Positions 50,659 to 62,987 of a stretch of DNA of 64,000 nt are shown here, one piece after another (positions within the stretch are counted from its first letter, which is position 1; each line of letters begins with the position of its first letter). Position numbers and translations under genes: made by a program. Origin of the DNA: Pontederia crassipes (taxonomy: Eukaryota > Streptophyta > Magnoliopsida > Commelinales > Pontederiaceae); NCBI GenBank assembly GCA_030549335.1, contig CM060195.1, positions 49,199,975-49,263,974 of the forward strand, in the 5' to 3' direction. Under the pieces are notes generated by a model that saw nothing but the letters and a program-made list of their open reading frames with translations, ran no database searches and was not told the DNA's origin.

Positions 50659-50789
50659 CCCCAAGTCGGTCAGCACAATGTCAAAAAAATAAATAACAAC
50701 CCGTGAACCAGTCCCCTATAACAATGTGCGGTCGGTTCATGCGCGCACAAATAATATCCATCCGATTAGGACTCTGACAAAAAATATCG

Positions 50790-51380
50790 TTTCAAGTAGT
50801 GTTTGAACCGCTATTTTTTTGTTTGGTAAATAAAAAAAATAAATAGCATTTAGCATTTCATACAAAAATATTGAAAAGCTACTTCTATTAGCGTTTAGCG
50901 ATTGGAGGTTAGCGTTTTACATTATTTTTAATTTTACCCTTATTCAAATATATTATTTCTTTCTAACTTATCTTATTATTTTCTAATCATTTAACTATAT
51001 TTCTTTTCATATTCATGTTTAATTAATTACAAATTATTTATATATTAACAATGAATAAAAAATAATTTCATATTTTCATATCATTGGTGCATTATATAAA
51101 AATTATTGTCAAATTTCTATTTTTATTTTATTTAATTAAAATATAAATATTTAATTTATTATAGTATAATAAAATTTATATAGTGCTTAAATTAAATAAT
51201 TGTCATATATTTAATTATGTTATTTTATATTCATGAGCTAATTCTATCGTTAAATTTACCAAACACTTATTTGTTACAATGTCTAATAGCTAATTATCAT
51301 TTGCTTTCTATTATCCGCTAGCTAATTCGCTATCCGCTAGTTGAACCAATGTCCGCTTATCAAACAGTTAATAATGCTAA
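50790..51380. mobile_element. Degenerate MITE-like AT-rich element
   Basis: The left AGTGTTTGAACCGCTA and the reverse complement of the right end, ACTGTTTGATAAGCGGA, resemble each other as weak terminal inverted repeats around AT-rich DNA. No target duplication resolved. Confidence 0.35.
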
Positions 51381-51599
51381 ATATGACTCAAATGCTTACT
51401 ATGATTATACACTTTTCACGAGTATGATACCCATTAAATCTTATTTAGAAAGAAAAAACATATTTAGGCATTGCCTTGAATGCGTGTGATATGAAAATGT
51501 GGTCCTCCTGTGGAACATGCAGTACTTGAACAACTTATCCAAAGAAGCAAAGAAAAATATATCCAAATCGATCACCCACCACCGTCTCCTCGGTCCGCC

Positions 51600-52513
51600 A
51601 TGGCCGCATTCTTAGGAGGATCCCCTGCTTTCCTCGCCCGCGTCCCCGTGCCAAGGCCGCAGCAGCTCTCGTGCTCGCAAGCGCCGCGCCCTCCGCCGAC
51701 GCCGTCCAACCAACCAATCCTGTCCCAGCCCCAAACCGCCTCCTCTCCGGAGGCACCGCCGCCGCCGTCACCGCTCCCTGCGAAGCCCCAGCAGAAACCC
51801 AAGACCGCGGCGGACTCCACGGACTGGATCGCCTCGAGCCTAACCAGGCGCTTCGGCCTCGCCTGGGTCGCGTTCCTCGCCTTCGGCGTAGTCTCCGAAC
51901 AGATCAAGACCCGCTTCGAGGCCTCCCAGCAAGAAGCAAACACCAAGTTAGTACTCCTCTCTCTGCTTAGAGCTGTTCCAATTCTGAGCTTGCTGTCGCT
52001 AACCACGACTGCATCTTTGGCAGACAAGTAGAGAAAGAAGTGGAAGTCGTGCTGCCCAACGGAATCAGGTAATCCAACAGTCGGTTCGCCGAGCCTTCTC
52101 TCGCTGTTCTGCTCTCAAGTACGAGATCGCGTGACATGATCGCCGTGCGCTCGTGCAGATACTACGACGTCAAGGTAGGCGGCGGGGCGACGCCGCAGAC
52201 GGGGGACTTGGTGGTGATAGACCTGCAAGGGAGGGTGCAGGGCAGCGAGAAGGCGTTCGTGGACACGTTCGAAGAAGGGAAGAGGCCGCTGGTGCTGGTC
52301 ATGGGGTCGAGGCCCTACGCCATGGGGATGTGCGAAGGGGTCGAGTCCGTGCTGAGGTCCATGACGGCCGGAGGGAAGAGGCGGGTGGTGGTGCCTCCCA
52401 GCTCCGGCTTCGGAGACGAGGGCGCCTACTTGGGGACAGGGTCGAGTATACCGCCCGGTGCCACTCTCGAGTTCGTCGTGCAGGTCGACAGGGTCTCAAT
52501 CGCGCTTTCTTAG
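51600..52513 (+). CDS. FKBP17-2: Plastid FKBP-type peptidyl-prolyl cis-trans isomerase, FKBP17-2-like
   Basis: Three exons, 51600-51946, 52024-52068 and 52159-52513, join with correct phases to 248 residues. Residues 1-75 are a Ser/Pro/Ala-rich plastid transit-type region. Then comes the family signature STDWIASSLTRRFGLAW and a hydrophobic stretch VAFLAFGVVSEQIKTRFE. The linker VEVVLPNGIRYYDVKVGGGA leads into the FKBP domain (about residues 140-245): GDLVVIDLQGRV, then VMGSRPYAMGMCEGVESVL, GGKRRVVVPPSSGFG and IPPGATLEFVVQVDRVSIA. FKBP folds catalyse prolyl isomerisation; plastid members such as this are linked to thylakoid proteins, though many have weak activity. Introns are very short (77 and 90 bp). 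The frame is intact. The ATG chosen is the in-frame start just after the Kozak-like CCGCCATGG; an upstream in-frame ATG at 51510 lies in AT-rich DNA. Confidence 0.93.
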
Positions 52514-53433
52514 AGATGTCCCACGTCGTCGTCCTCCTCCTCCCCCTCCATTGATTCCTGCAAGTTTTGATTTTGTAAAACCGTGTAATTTATATGAGCA
52601 TTAAATGAAAAATATGAAAATTCATAAGTTTCACGAGCAAAGTCCTCTGAATTTATATGGATATTCTTACATTAAAAAAATAAAAGTTCATAGTTTCGAG
52701 AGCTTCATATATCTTCTCTGAGCAATGAGATTTGTACAAAGATGATTGTTGTCTAAATGTGTGATATGTCTAAATGTGTCTAAATGTCTTCATGTCTTCT
52801 CTGAGCAATGAGATTTGCAATTAGATTAGAGTTCAACGCAATTCATCAACATTCTTTTAGCACTTTTAATTAAGGAATCAGATGGCTCTGGTGGATCTTT
52901 TTTAGGATGGTCTTCCTTTAATTAAACCATTAAGTAAACTAACACCTATCTCACTGAGAATATCAAATCTAATTGTGACAAGAGGCCTAGAAATTATATG
53001 TAGCAAGAGAATAGATACGTAAATAGTTTAACATGTTTTTGTTCAAATGTAATGTCTTTTCGTTGTTGAATTATGAATGGAAGTATAACTCGGGAGTTGG
53101 GGTGGAGTGGATGTGGCTCATGGAGTGGATAGTAGTTCCTCTCGCTTAAGCAAAAGTCTCGAGTTCGAAGTTATATGGATGCAGAAAATTCTCACCGAGA
53201 ACCTCACTCATCATAGTCAGGCGTGCTATCTGGAGTGACATTAAATTAGTCAGGCTCAATAATAGGTCGAGATTGTAACTAGTGTGCTCTTTAGTGCCGC
53301 ATGAGTTTGACGATCAACGTCGCTTCTCGAATACTGAAGTGACAATCGAAAAACATATAACTCATTTATGATATCTATTATATCATGCACAACATTAAGT
53401 CTCACTTATCACTCCTTTCCACCGCAAAATCTT
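52514..53433. other. Downstream flank of FKBP17-2 with a possible SINE
   Basis: About 53115-53165 has an A-box-like TGGCTCATGGAGTGG and a B-box-like GAGTTCGAAGT, so a tRNA-derived SINE may cover 53100-53340. I cannot find its target duplication. A direct repeat CTTCTCTGAGCAATGAGATT occurs near 52713 and 52796. No gene seen. Confidence 0.4.
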
Positions 53434-53441
53434 CCTATGGG

Positions 53442-53897
53442 TAAGGGTGTTCACAGGTCGGGTCGGGTCGGGTTGGGTCAAGCTGTCCTTGGGGGCCAAA
53501 TCCGACCCAACCCGACCCGGTTCGTGTTGGGTACCATCTAATTTTCTTTTTTTTTTAATTTGTTCTTACTAATTTTGTATTTTTTAATACAAAATTATTA
53601 TTTAATATTTATTTTAAAGCATCAAATAAGTTTTATAACTATTTAAATATTATTTTCTGTATTTAAAACATTTTATTTTATTTTAAAAAATTATTTTAAA
53701 GTAAATATATGCCTAGATTTAAATAAAAATAGAAAAATAATAAAAAAATCGGATTGAATTTTTCTAACACATACCCGGCCTGACCTTGGGTCGGGATCGA
53801 GTTCAATCCGACCCGACCACCAATCCGACCCGACCCAAACTAGGTCGGATTGGATCATCGGGTTCACCGGGACGATGCGAACAGGTGAACACCCCTA
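53442..53897. mobile_element. Non-autonomous hAT element (MITE-size)
   Basis: Left TAAGGGTGTTCACAGGTCGGG and right (reverse) TAGGGGTGTTCACCTG are inverted repeats. 8-bp flanks CCTATGGG (53434-53441) and CATATGGG (53898-53905) match at 7 of 8. Both ends carry repeated GACCCGACC/GGTCGGGTC subterminal motifs around an AT-rich core with no ORF. Confidence 0.85.
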
Positions 53898-53905
53898 CAT
53901 ATGGG

Positions 53906-54905
53906 TTTAAATCAGCGAGAGGGTAAGGATACCCAAGTCTTAACGTGAGATCCATCAAAATTTAAGGCTCCTTAATTTTTTTAATAATTAATGTATTATT
54001 TTTTAAAAGTAAAAATATATATGATATATTATAAAAATAAAGTAGACTGAAAAATAGAATTATATGTAGTTGGAATTAAGATAATTTAATTTATGAATTT
54101 GTGTGTTAATTATTTATTAATAATAATTCTTAGTGATTCTTATTTTCATTTTTAACTTTATTGTATTTTTTTCTCATTCATTATGCATCTAAATTAACAA
54201 TTAATTTGTAACAGTAAAATTGGATTTTCTTTCTTCTTTCAGTTTTTTTCCTTAGAATTTATTCACTTTTTCGACAATTAATAATATCCAAACTAATTTT
54301 TCTCATAAATGTCACATAGATTTTTTTCTCCATAAATTAATTGTTTATAAAATTTTATTTTTTTTCTCATAGCGGCTAACATTTTAATCCAGTCTTTTGA
54401 TAAATATTTCCAAAGTAACACTTAGAGATTTAAGCAGAAAATATTATAAGTTACTACCACTGACTAATACAATATAAAAGGTAAATATTTCATATTTAAT
54501 TGTTAAACATCGTATAATATTTTTATTTTAGTACATCACATCTTTAGTTTTACTTACGATCCAAATAAGATTTTTTTTTAAAAAAATTAATATTATTAAT
54601 AAATTAAAATAATATTTTTTAAAAAATTATTTAATTAAAATAAAATATTGTAATTAATTATTATGAATATTATACATATAGAATGATCGTTAATAATATT
54701 TTTGTCCATTTTTATCATTATATAATTATACATTAATTTAGCAACTATGATTATCAGACAATTTTTATTTATTTAAGCAAAACTTTCGAATATTCAATTA
54801 ACATCTTTATTATTACAATCGGCTTAAAATGATTCAAAAAGAAGATAATTCAAAATTTAAATCCGAAATGAAAAAAAAAAGATAAGGAACCGAGAATGCA
54901 GGGGG
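53906..54905. other. AT-rich DNA, no gene seen
   Basis: Low-complexity AT-rich sequence without recognisable coding or repeat structure. Confidence 0.6.
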
Positions 54906-57056
54906 TGTAACCTCCCCCGATTCTCGGCCGCCCGAGTCTCCAGGAGAGGGGGGCGACAGGGAAGATAAGAGGGCATGAGGGAGAGCCCTTGCACCCCCTT
55001 GGACTCCCCCACTCGGCCGCAGCACTCCTCCAGTCTTCTCCCTCCACTCCGGCGAGCGACGAGCGAACCTCGCATACAGAGCAGGGATGACCCGACGAAC
55101 GATCGACGTGTGGTTGCACTCCATCGACGTGCCCAGAGGTCGGCCGCTTCCCCTCGACGACTGAGACTGATCGACACCGGAGAAGACGGCCGTGAAACCT
55201 CCGGCGAACTCAGCGACCGAAAAGAGGTACCATGGACGTTAAATTTCCTAGATGATAAAATGACGATCGTTTGATGCATATTATAATTCCATCTTGACAT
55301 TGAAACCATTAGCATCATTTTTCGTATTGTGACTATTGAGATCTGACAGCCGAAAGTTGGCCAATGATGAAGAGGACGACCGATGCCCTATTTCATTCGG
55401 GGAAGCCGTCAATCAGTTTTGCAAGAACGGTCGACCGATCCACAATAATTCATGTCAGCCTTATGATCGGTCGACCGATTCGACATGATCGGTTAACCGA
55501 TCCGGCGAGAGCCCGTCGAAGACCTACGCATGCGATCGGTTGACCAGCTCCAGCAGAATGGTCGACCGATTCAAAGTGAACGATCGATAGACTCGATGCA
55601 ACAGAGCAGTATAATAGTGGTCGATCGGTCCTATAAGAAGGTTCGATCGATCCAAAGACATAAGGAATTTCAAACCCTAATTAAAAAGACGAAAACACCC
55701 TCGAGTGATGAGGACTTTTATAGTCAAGCCAAAACCTCGACAAGCCCACTTGAGACCACGTCCAATATGACAAGGCATGTAACGGGCCTTTCTTCCACCG
55801 AACAAGGGATATGACCTTATCCCTTTTTCTGATCTATGATTTCAAACTTCATAGATGATAAGTAAGATAAGTAAAGTAAAGATGAAATAACGGAATAGCT
55901 ATATGCCGCCCAAAGTACAGAGCAGAGATCAAGGTATGATACAGAGAGGGACATGTAGCTGGACTGAAGAGACAGTGCACATACTAGTCTTAACGACCAC
56001 CTCCTGATTCACAGACCTTCTCCCACCTATGTTTCGAATGAGAGTAATGTATTGACACACTCTTCCCCCACATGAGCAATATATGAATTTCAAAGTATAA
56101 TATCAAAGGGACATGTAGCTCAGCTGAGGAGACAGTTAACCTACAGGTCTTTAGTGACCATTGTTCCTGGGGTACATGTTCTCTCTCACCTGTATTTCAA
56201 AAAGGGTATGCCTTAGCATACACTTTCCCTTTCATGGGCATCCTGGCCACACATATCCTAACCTAATTAAGTCGAACTCGCATACGATAATGAACTTCAA
56301 GAACTTTATAGTAATACGTAGCATTACACAGAACAAAGCAAAGCATAGTAAGGTATAACATTAATGTGCAGAACAAGGTATTGTTATAGTAAGGAACAAA
56401 GCATAGATATGAACTAATATTGTTCATAGCCTACTGAGATCAAGGTATTGAAAACTAGTGATTAAAGCATTGAGACCATTGTTAAAGAGAAAGTGTTCTA
56501 TGGATCCTTATTTATTATTGTTGATCCTTATTTATTATTGTTGATCCTAATCTGATTTTTATTTTATCGTCTATGTTTCTATGTGCACTGGGTGTTTAGC
56601 TCATGGGTATTATATGCTCTTATGTTGGAATTTTGCAGGTGAACACCATACCTAGGAAGGTGATGGAGAGTGCAGAGTTCAAGGACAGCTGCACATGACT
56701 CGTCCAATAGCATATCATTTCATCCTTTTATTTAATTATTCGAATTATTAGTTTATGTATTCGAAGAACATTATGATTCTCTCTATTAATGTCGCGCATG
56801 TGACCAATTGCTCAAATGGTTTGGTATCCATAATTTTCTCTTTTCCTTGAATGATTCCAATAAATATTGATGCCCTTAGGACTTTCTAATTATTTTCTTT
56901 TGCAAATAATTTCTTTCACTTGTTTCACTATTGTTTCCATTGTCACGTGTCTCATTTGTTGACTAATCAAAGTTAAGAAAGCAGTAGGCATTGTATCGCC
57001 CTCATGGTCAATTTGACTACCGACGTGGCAAGAGAATTAATTTTGGGAGTGTTACA
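54906..57056 (+). repeat. Candidate LTR (solo or truncated element)
   Basis: Starts TGTAACCTCCCCCG and ends GGGAGTGTTACA, the termini typical of plant Ty3/gypsy LTRs. A purine tract (AAAAAAAAAAGATAAGG... then GCAGGGGG) lies directly before it, which could be a polypurine tract for a 3' LTR. It includes a GC-rich first part, GGTCGACCGAT-type motifs (about 55427-55650) and two diverged copies of GGGACATGTAGCT (about 55949 and 56109). No matching target duplication, and no second copy in the window. Confidence 0.5.
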
Positions 57057-57166
<110 letters not shown>

Positions 57167-58408
57167 GTTAACCTTAGACTCATTTGGCTTCATATTATTG
57201 AGTAAAATAAACTCACCAAACACGACTATTATGCATATTTATTATGATCCGATGAATTTATGTATCTCGTTCCTGAAAAGGAGGGAAGAAGGCACAAAGC
57301 AACCTCTTACACTCGTATAAAGACCAACTATTTTAGAGAACGTTTCTTTAGAGGTAATCTTTGTTAATCAGCATTGCTTAGACAATCCACATTGCTTATG
57401 AAGTGGCAACATAGATTGCATATGAGAAGGGAGGCAATCCACATGACCACACGAGTTACAATCTTTTCAATTTCACTTTCCGAATTTGTCCTTTAGAGTT
57501 TTATTTAAATCAATTATAATATACATTGAATAAATTATAATAAACATTAAATAAATTATAAAATCAAATAAATATTAGTTAATCATTATAAATATACTAT
57601 TATCATGTTTAAAAACTATATTATTTATTTTATAAATTTAATTTTATGGGTGAGAATATATATTTGTGATTTAAGTTTACGAAGTTAAAAATAATTTATA
57701 TATTTAAACATAATTCTTTTAATTAGGGGTATATTGGTAAAAGTTGAATACTAACTCATACATCTTTATTTTTTTATAATTAACTAATATGGATTGCTAG
57801 ATATATTACTTATGCATACTAAATAAGGTAATATATATTACTGATAATTTAACATGTGGCAATCTTTTCGAAAGATAATTTATATTGTTAAGTAATATTG
57901 AATGACAATGCAGTGAACGCGCCGTTAGTTCTTTGCCTCTCAAACAATAATAACGGGTTGTCAATATTTTATATTTAAAAAGGTAAAAGTAATTATTATT
58001 AATAATAATACACCTTTATCATTATATACTATTTCAGAAAGTGAACCTTAGTAATAATTTATATGAATAAAATTGTTAATAATGTTTATATAACTATCTT
58101 TTTCAGTAATGAGCATTTATTTATATTTTAAAAAAACAAAGGTCGTTGATAATTTGGACTGAGTTATGCATTTGCACATGATAATAAGATAAAAATATTA
58201 ATACGACTTTAAGCTGAAATTTCGATTAATTTATTGGTAATCGATGAAATGAATTTGGTTAATACAATTATTATTGGTTAATTGAATTGAAATTAAATTA
58301 AATTAAATAATTAGGTTCGATGAATTGTCCCATCACATACCAATTTGGATTCTTGTATATGGAATTAAATTAGTCCTCCAATATTCAACATGGAATGGTC
58401 TTATTTTA
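57167..58408. other. AT-rich intergenic DNA, no gene seen
   Basis: No coding similarity or clear repeat structure recognised. Ends at the target duplication of SINE copy 4. Confidence 0.6.
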
Positions 58409-58629
58409 ATTCCGCCTATATTTTATAGTCGGTCCCAAGTTCGAATAAAGAAGAAGAGTTATATTAGGTCCCGATAACTAACGTAAAACTCTGTCGAATC
58501 TTATGAACATGGATCAAACGAATATAGATGGCAGAAAAAAAAAAGCGATTACTAATAGAATAAAATAACGTCGTATGATCCATATAAACGACCTCACCTA
58601 GTAGGATAAGATTTTGTTGTTGTTGTTGT
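58409..58629 (+). repeat. SINE copy 4 (longest)
   Basis: Plus orientation, from TCCGCCTATATTTTATAGTC to a (GTT)n tail. The perfect 18-bp target duplication TGGAATGGTCTTATTTTA lies at 58391-58408 and 58630-58647. It has about 45 bp of A-rich sequence in the middle that the other copies lack. A GTTCGAATAA stretch near 58440 could be a worn B box. Confidence 0.9.
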
Positions 58630-58925
58630 TGGAATGGTCTTATTTTATTAAGGAAAAAAAGATATCTTGTTTTAGTTTTCTATGCGGAACTTTTTGAATA
58701 GTAGATTGCCTTTGATGGATCAACTGCTCTGCTCTTATTCCACAAATTTTGTGGTGAGCGAGTAAGCAACGAAGAGGGATCACGGCCTTCGTCTCCGCTG
58801 CGTTTCTTAATTCCAAGCAAAGGGGGACCAGAGCTCGCGCGTAACAACTCCAGCCACAAAACGCGACGCGCTGCCAGCCGCACCTCCCCCTTGGCATCCA
58901 AGTCTTACTGTACCGAGAAGCAACC

Positions 58926-61696
58926 ATGGCAGGATACTTGTCGGAACCTTTCGGCCTCTTCCTGCCCTCCCGGAACATTAGCGCCCTCCTCCTCTCGTCT
59001 CTGCGCGATCACAGCATCATGGGGACTGTTCTCGACTCGCATTTCCTGGCCCTCACTGCAATTGTCACTGTGAGCAGCTCTCTTCGCTTCTCTTGTGTTT
59101 TCTTTTTTCAAAATTAGTTTTTTTTTATTTTTGGCTCAAGGCATTGATATCTTTGGCCGCTTTGTGATCGTCTCAGGTTGGATACCAGTTGGTGTTCTTC
59201 ATCATCACAGCGCTCTTAAAATTCGACAAAGTCACTGATTTCGCCGGTAATACGATCTGCTACCCCCTTTCTTTGATGCTATTTTTGTCTAAGTTTCTTT
59301 TCCGAGAGGTCTCCGTTCGATCTCTTTGATGTTTATTCTGGGCATTTTAAAGCTGTGCTGTGATTGCTGGTTTGGATGACAGAATAATATGGATAGTGAG
59401 GAAAAAAAGTATTTTTTTTTTTCATGTCTGCAATGACAGCCCACCGCTGATGGTAGCTATCTTGTTTGTCAAAATGTTACTCCTGAGTCCTGATAATCTT
59501 TATGTCCGATGCTCCAGCACCATTGTTATACGCTTTCCTGCAACATTACCTATATTAATTCCTTTCGATTTTACATATCTTTCTGCAGGTAGCACAAATT
59601 TCGTGATTCTTGCCGTGCTAACTTTTGTTGTGAAAGGGACGTGGCATTTCCGACAGGTAATCATATTTGACATTACGACTCTTTTTGCTTAACGACTTGC
59701 ATTGGAAATTGTGCATGTAGATTGCATTATATATAATTGTAATAAATTTGATCATTATGTTGATATGTCCATACTTGAGTCTTTTCTTCAACCTGCATGG
59801 ACAGTGTTCAATTTCCATAATTCTCCTCATTGCTGAATTCTGCTTCGTCTAACTGTGGAACTCTATCTCCAGATTGTTTTGACAAGCCTTGCAGTAATAT
59901 GGGGTCTCCGCCTGGGTGCATTTTTGTTAATGAGGTATGTTTGTCTTAAACAGATCTCTTATTCTTTCTCTTATTTTTGTGTTAGTCCGTACTCTGTAGC
60001 ATCTGAAATTTATACATTCTTCCCAATTGTTATGGTGTCTCCTCATTTTCCTCTTTTGTTCATGCTTTACTTCAAGAGATATTACATGGTTTTACTTCCA
60101 TGCCCAACTGGACAGAATTACCTAAAGAGCACATGAAATAGTAAATATGTTTTTAGAATAGTCCAAGGTTGCTTTCTATGTCTTGCTTTATGGAAAATTG
60201 TTCCTAATGCTCACAATATGCCTTTTCCTAAATCATGTTTTCCTGTTCTAGGATTTTGCAGTGGGGAGAGGATCGCCGTTTTGATGAGATGCGAAATAAC
60301 TTGGGAAGACTGGCTTTTTTCTGGATTTTCCAGGTTCTTGCATCTTATAAACAACTGCTAACCTGTCTAGTATTTTGGAACTTGAAAAATACTTGAAACC
60401 AATGAATATTAACCAATAATGCAGGCTGTGTGGGTCTGGACCGTAAGCTTGCCTCTCACAATTGTGAATGCTAGTAGTAGGAATCCATCAATCGAAGCTC
60501 GAGATATCATTGGATGGGTTATGTGGTTGGTGGGCATTTCTTTTGAAGCAGCTGCTGATCAACAAAAGCTTTCATTTAAGAACTCTCCAGCTAACAAGGG
60601 GAAGTGGTGTGATGTAGGTGTCTGGAAATATTCTCGTCATCCAAATTACTTTGGCGAGGTCAGCTGTTCTTTTCAAACTCCTCTGTTCTGTCTCATGTCT
60701 CATTGTGTTAGTATGTGTAATTTGCTGAATTGTGTTGCTTCTATTAAAATTCAATATTTAGTATAAATGACTTTGCTTATATCCCCTCTCCTATTATCGT
60801 TGGACTTCAGTTTGTAATTGTTTTGTGATTGGGTAGAGGCTTAGAGGTCGCATATGATTAACCATGGTAAGTTAGAAATGTTTGATCAATTAATTGGTTG
60901 TGCTGATTTTTAAATTGAAATATAATGCAAACTTTTCTGTTTGTCTATGAACTATTCTGAGTTTATTTTTGAAGTTACAATTCGTCCTAGAGTGATTTAA
61001 TTTTGAGTACATTGCGACTTCTAGTATGTTATTTTTCTGAGAAAAAAATGCAGTGTATTGTTATCACAAACAATTTCTAAACAAAATATATTGTTTAATT
61101 TTCTTCATTCTAGGAAAGGAAGTATCTGAAGATGCATGCATGTAGCCTAGTTATTGCCATGCTTTTTTTTTCTTTTCTATCTCCAATGAGAAGTTGACGT
61201 GATGAGCATCATTCTTTCCTATAATTCCACTAGATCTTTCTTTGGTGGGGTGTATTTGTTGCTGCTACTCCAGTACTGAAGGGCTCAGAATGGCTCGTTG
61301 TATTCGGACCCATATTCCTGACCCTTCTGCTTCTTTTTGTCAGCGGCATCCCACTTCTTGAGGTTTGGCACTTTTTAATATCTTTCTTCGAAATATACAT
61401 CTTTCCAATCTTCGTATAGCTGATTTCTGGTTGCCCGTTAATGCAGCAATCATCTGATAAGCGGTATAGCAAAGTAGCAGAATACCGAGTGTACAAGAAG
61501 ACAACAAGGTCAGTGACCTTCAATGTAGCCCTTTATTCAGAGCTCATGAAATGTTGCAACATTTTCCTTTTACAAACTAAATCTGCTTGTGTTTCTTCCT
61601 TTCAGTCCCCTTGTTCCACTGCCACCCTTCGTGTATGGAAAGTTACCAGCATGGATTAAGGGAGCTTTTCTTTTTGAGTTCCCTCTGTACAGTTGA
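58926..61696 (+). CDS. DUF1295 / steroid 5-alpha-reductase-like membrane protein
   Basis: Nine exons: 58926-59069, 59177-59246, 59589-59656, 59873-59934, 60252-60333, 60425-60658, 61234-61362, 61447-61508, 61606-61696. All have GT-AG borders and the phases close to 313 residues. Several hydrophobic segments are seen (LVFFIITALLKF, LAVLTFVVKG, LTSLAVIWGLRLGAFLL, IIGWVMWLVGISFEA, IFLTLLLLFVSGIPLLE). The diagnostic C-terminal motif KWCDVGVWKYSRHPNYFGE is present, the NADPH-side region shared with 3-oxo-5-alpha-steroid 4-dehydrogenases and isoprenylcysteine methyltransferases. QWGEDRRFDEMRNN is also typical of DUF1295. It is presumably an endomembrane reductase-like enzyme; the plant substrate is unknown to me. 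The frame is intact. It faces the TMEM62-like gene tail to tail. Confidence 0.92.
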
Positions 61697-62987
61697 GAGT
61701 TTGCACAGGAGGGGGAACCACAATGACCGCACACGAATCTCTTGTTCCTTCTTTTAGGCAGATTATGTCAATATCTCCCAATGTGAACCGACATTGTTTA
61801 TACTTCTCATTGTGATATATTCGTTCAAATTGATACATATTTATTGAGATTGATCGAATATCCAAATCTTTCAGAACCGACAGCTTTCTCTGTCCTCGGA
61901 ACGGAGGCTATCATGAATATTTAGGTGACATTTATTTTATGATGCGAGGAAATGAATTTGAAGAAACATTTCATAAAAAAATATAATATGTATCTAATAT
62001 TATCTTCCACTTTTCATTGTGTAAAATATAAAAAAGCATTTTTTTTCATTTGTAATACGGGAGTTCCAGAGGGAACTCCCCAACATGTGAGATATTTCTC
62101 AAAACTATTTTTATAGATAATTTTTTAATTGTAAAAGACAAGGAAAAGGTAAAAGTCTTTTCTTAACGCTCCAAATACGGGAGTTCCAAAGGCCTATTTG
62201 AGGAGTGTGAAAAGTGAAAAAAAACTTTGATAGACCGCAGTTTTTTCTCCTATGGTAGTAAAAATTGCAAAATGGCGTTTGGATGCCCATTTTTTTCGAT
62301 CCTAAAAGAATTAGGAGATTTGGGCTGCGTATTTTTTTCTTTGGTCAGCTTCTTAGGTGAGATTTGACATAAAGCAAAGTTTTGCAATTATTCATTAATT
62401 TTTTATTTTTTCTACCGTTGTGCAACCAAACATTTACCATAAGATTTTTTATTCTATAGGTTCAACTCCCCCGAAGCATTTCGTCGCTTACCCTTCCTCG
62501 TTAAACAGGCCCTAAATGAGATTTAAATCTTCAATTTTTTTTCCCTTGTCAAAAAGTGTGCAGATGTTCCTAGCTATTTCAAAGTATCCTTCATGTTCAT
62601 GACCTGTGAAGTGTTCCAATATTAGAAGCAGATATGCCGATGGCGCAATCTCCCTCCAACTTCTGCAATTAATATTTGGGGCTCTGGTACTCCTTTCCAC
62701 TGAAAAAAGTTATCAAATTCGTCCTACTCCATAATAATCCTAAATCACAATAAACACATCATGCTGCTCATATGTAAATGGTCACTTGGACTGTGGGAAC
62801 TACACGAAAATGATTGAAATTGTTGCCCCATTACCAGAAGTAAACTTCGATCTATATACAATACATTTTTTTCACGTTTGTACAATGTGATACACAGAAG
62901 TGAAGTTTTCCCGAAGCTTACACTATATTAGTATAATCTGAATAGTAGAATGCATATTTTCCGCAAGCTCTTGTGCATCCAATATCA
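61697..62987. other. Intergenic region between convergent genes, with MITE-like DNA
   Basis: Contains the 3' ends of both flanking genes. A small palindrome GGGAGTTCC/GGAACTCCC lies near 62062-62082. A possible MITE at about 62189-62511 has ends GGCCTATTTGAGGAG and, reversed, GGCCTGTTTAACGAGG. No gene seen. Confidence 0.45.

Noticed and set aside
54834..55318. Several overlapping ORFs up to 153 codons
   Set aside because: They lie in the GC-rich start of the candidate LTR and cross its boundary; no recognisable protein.
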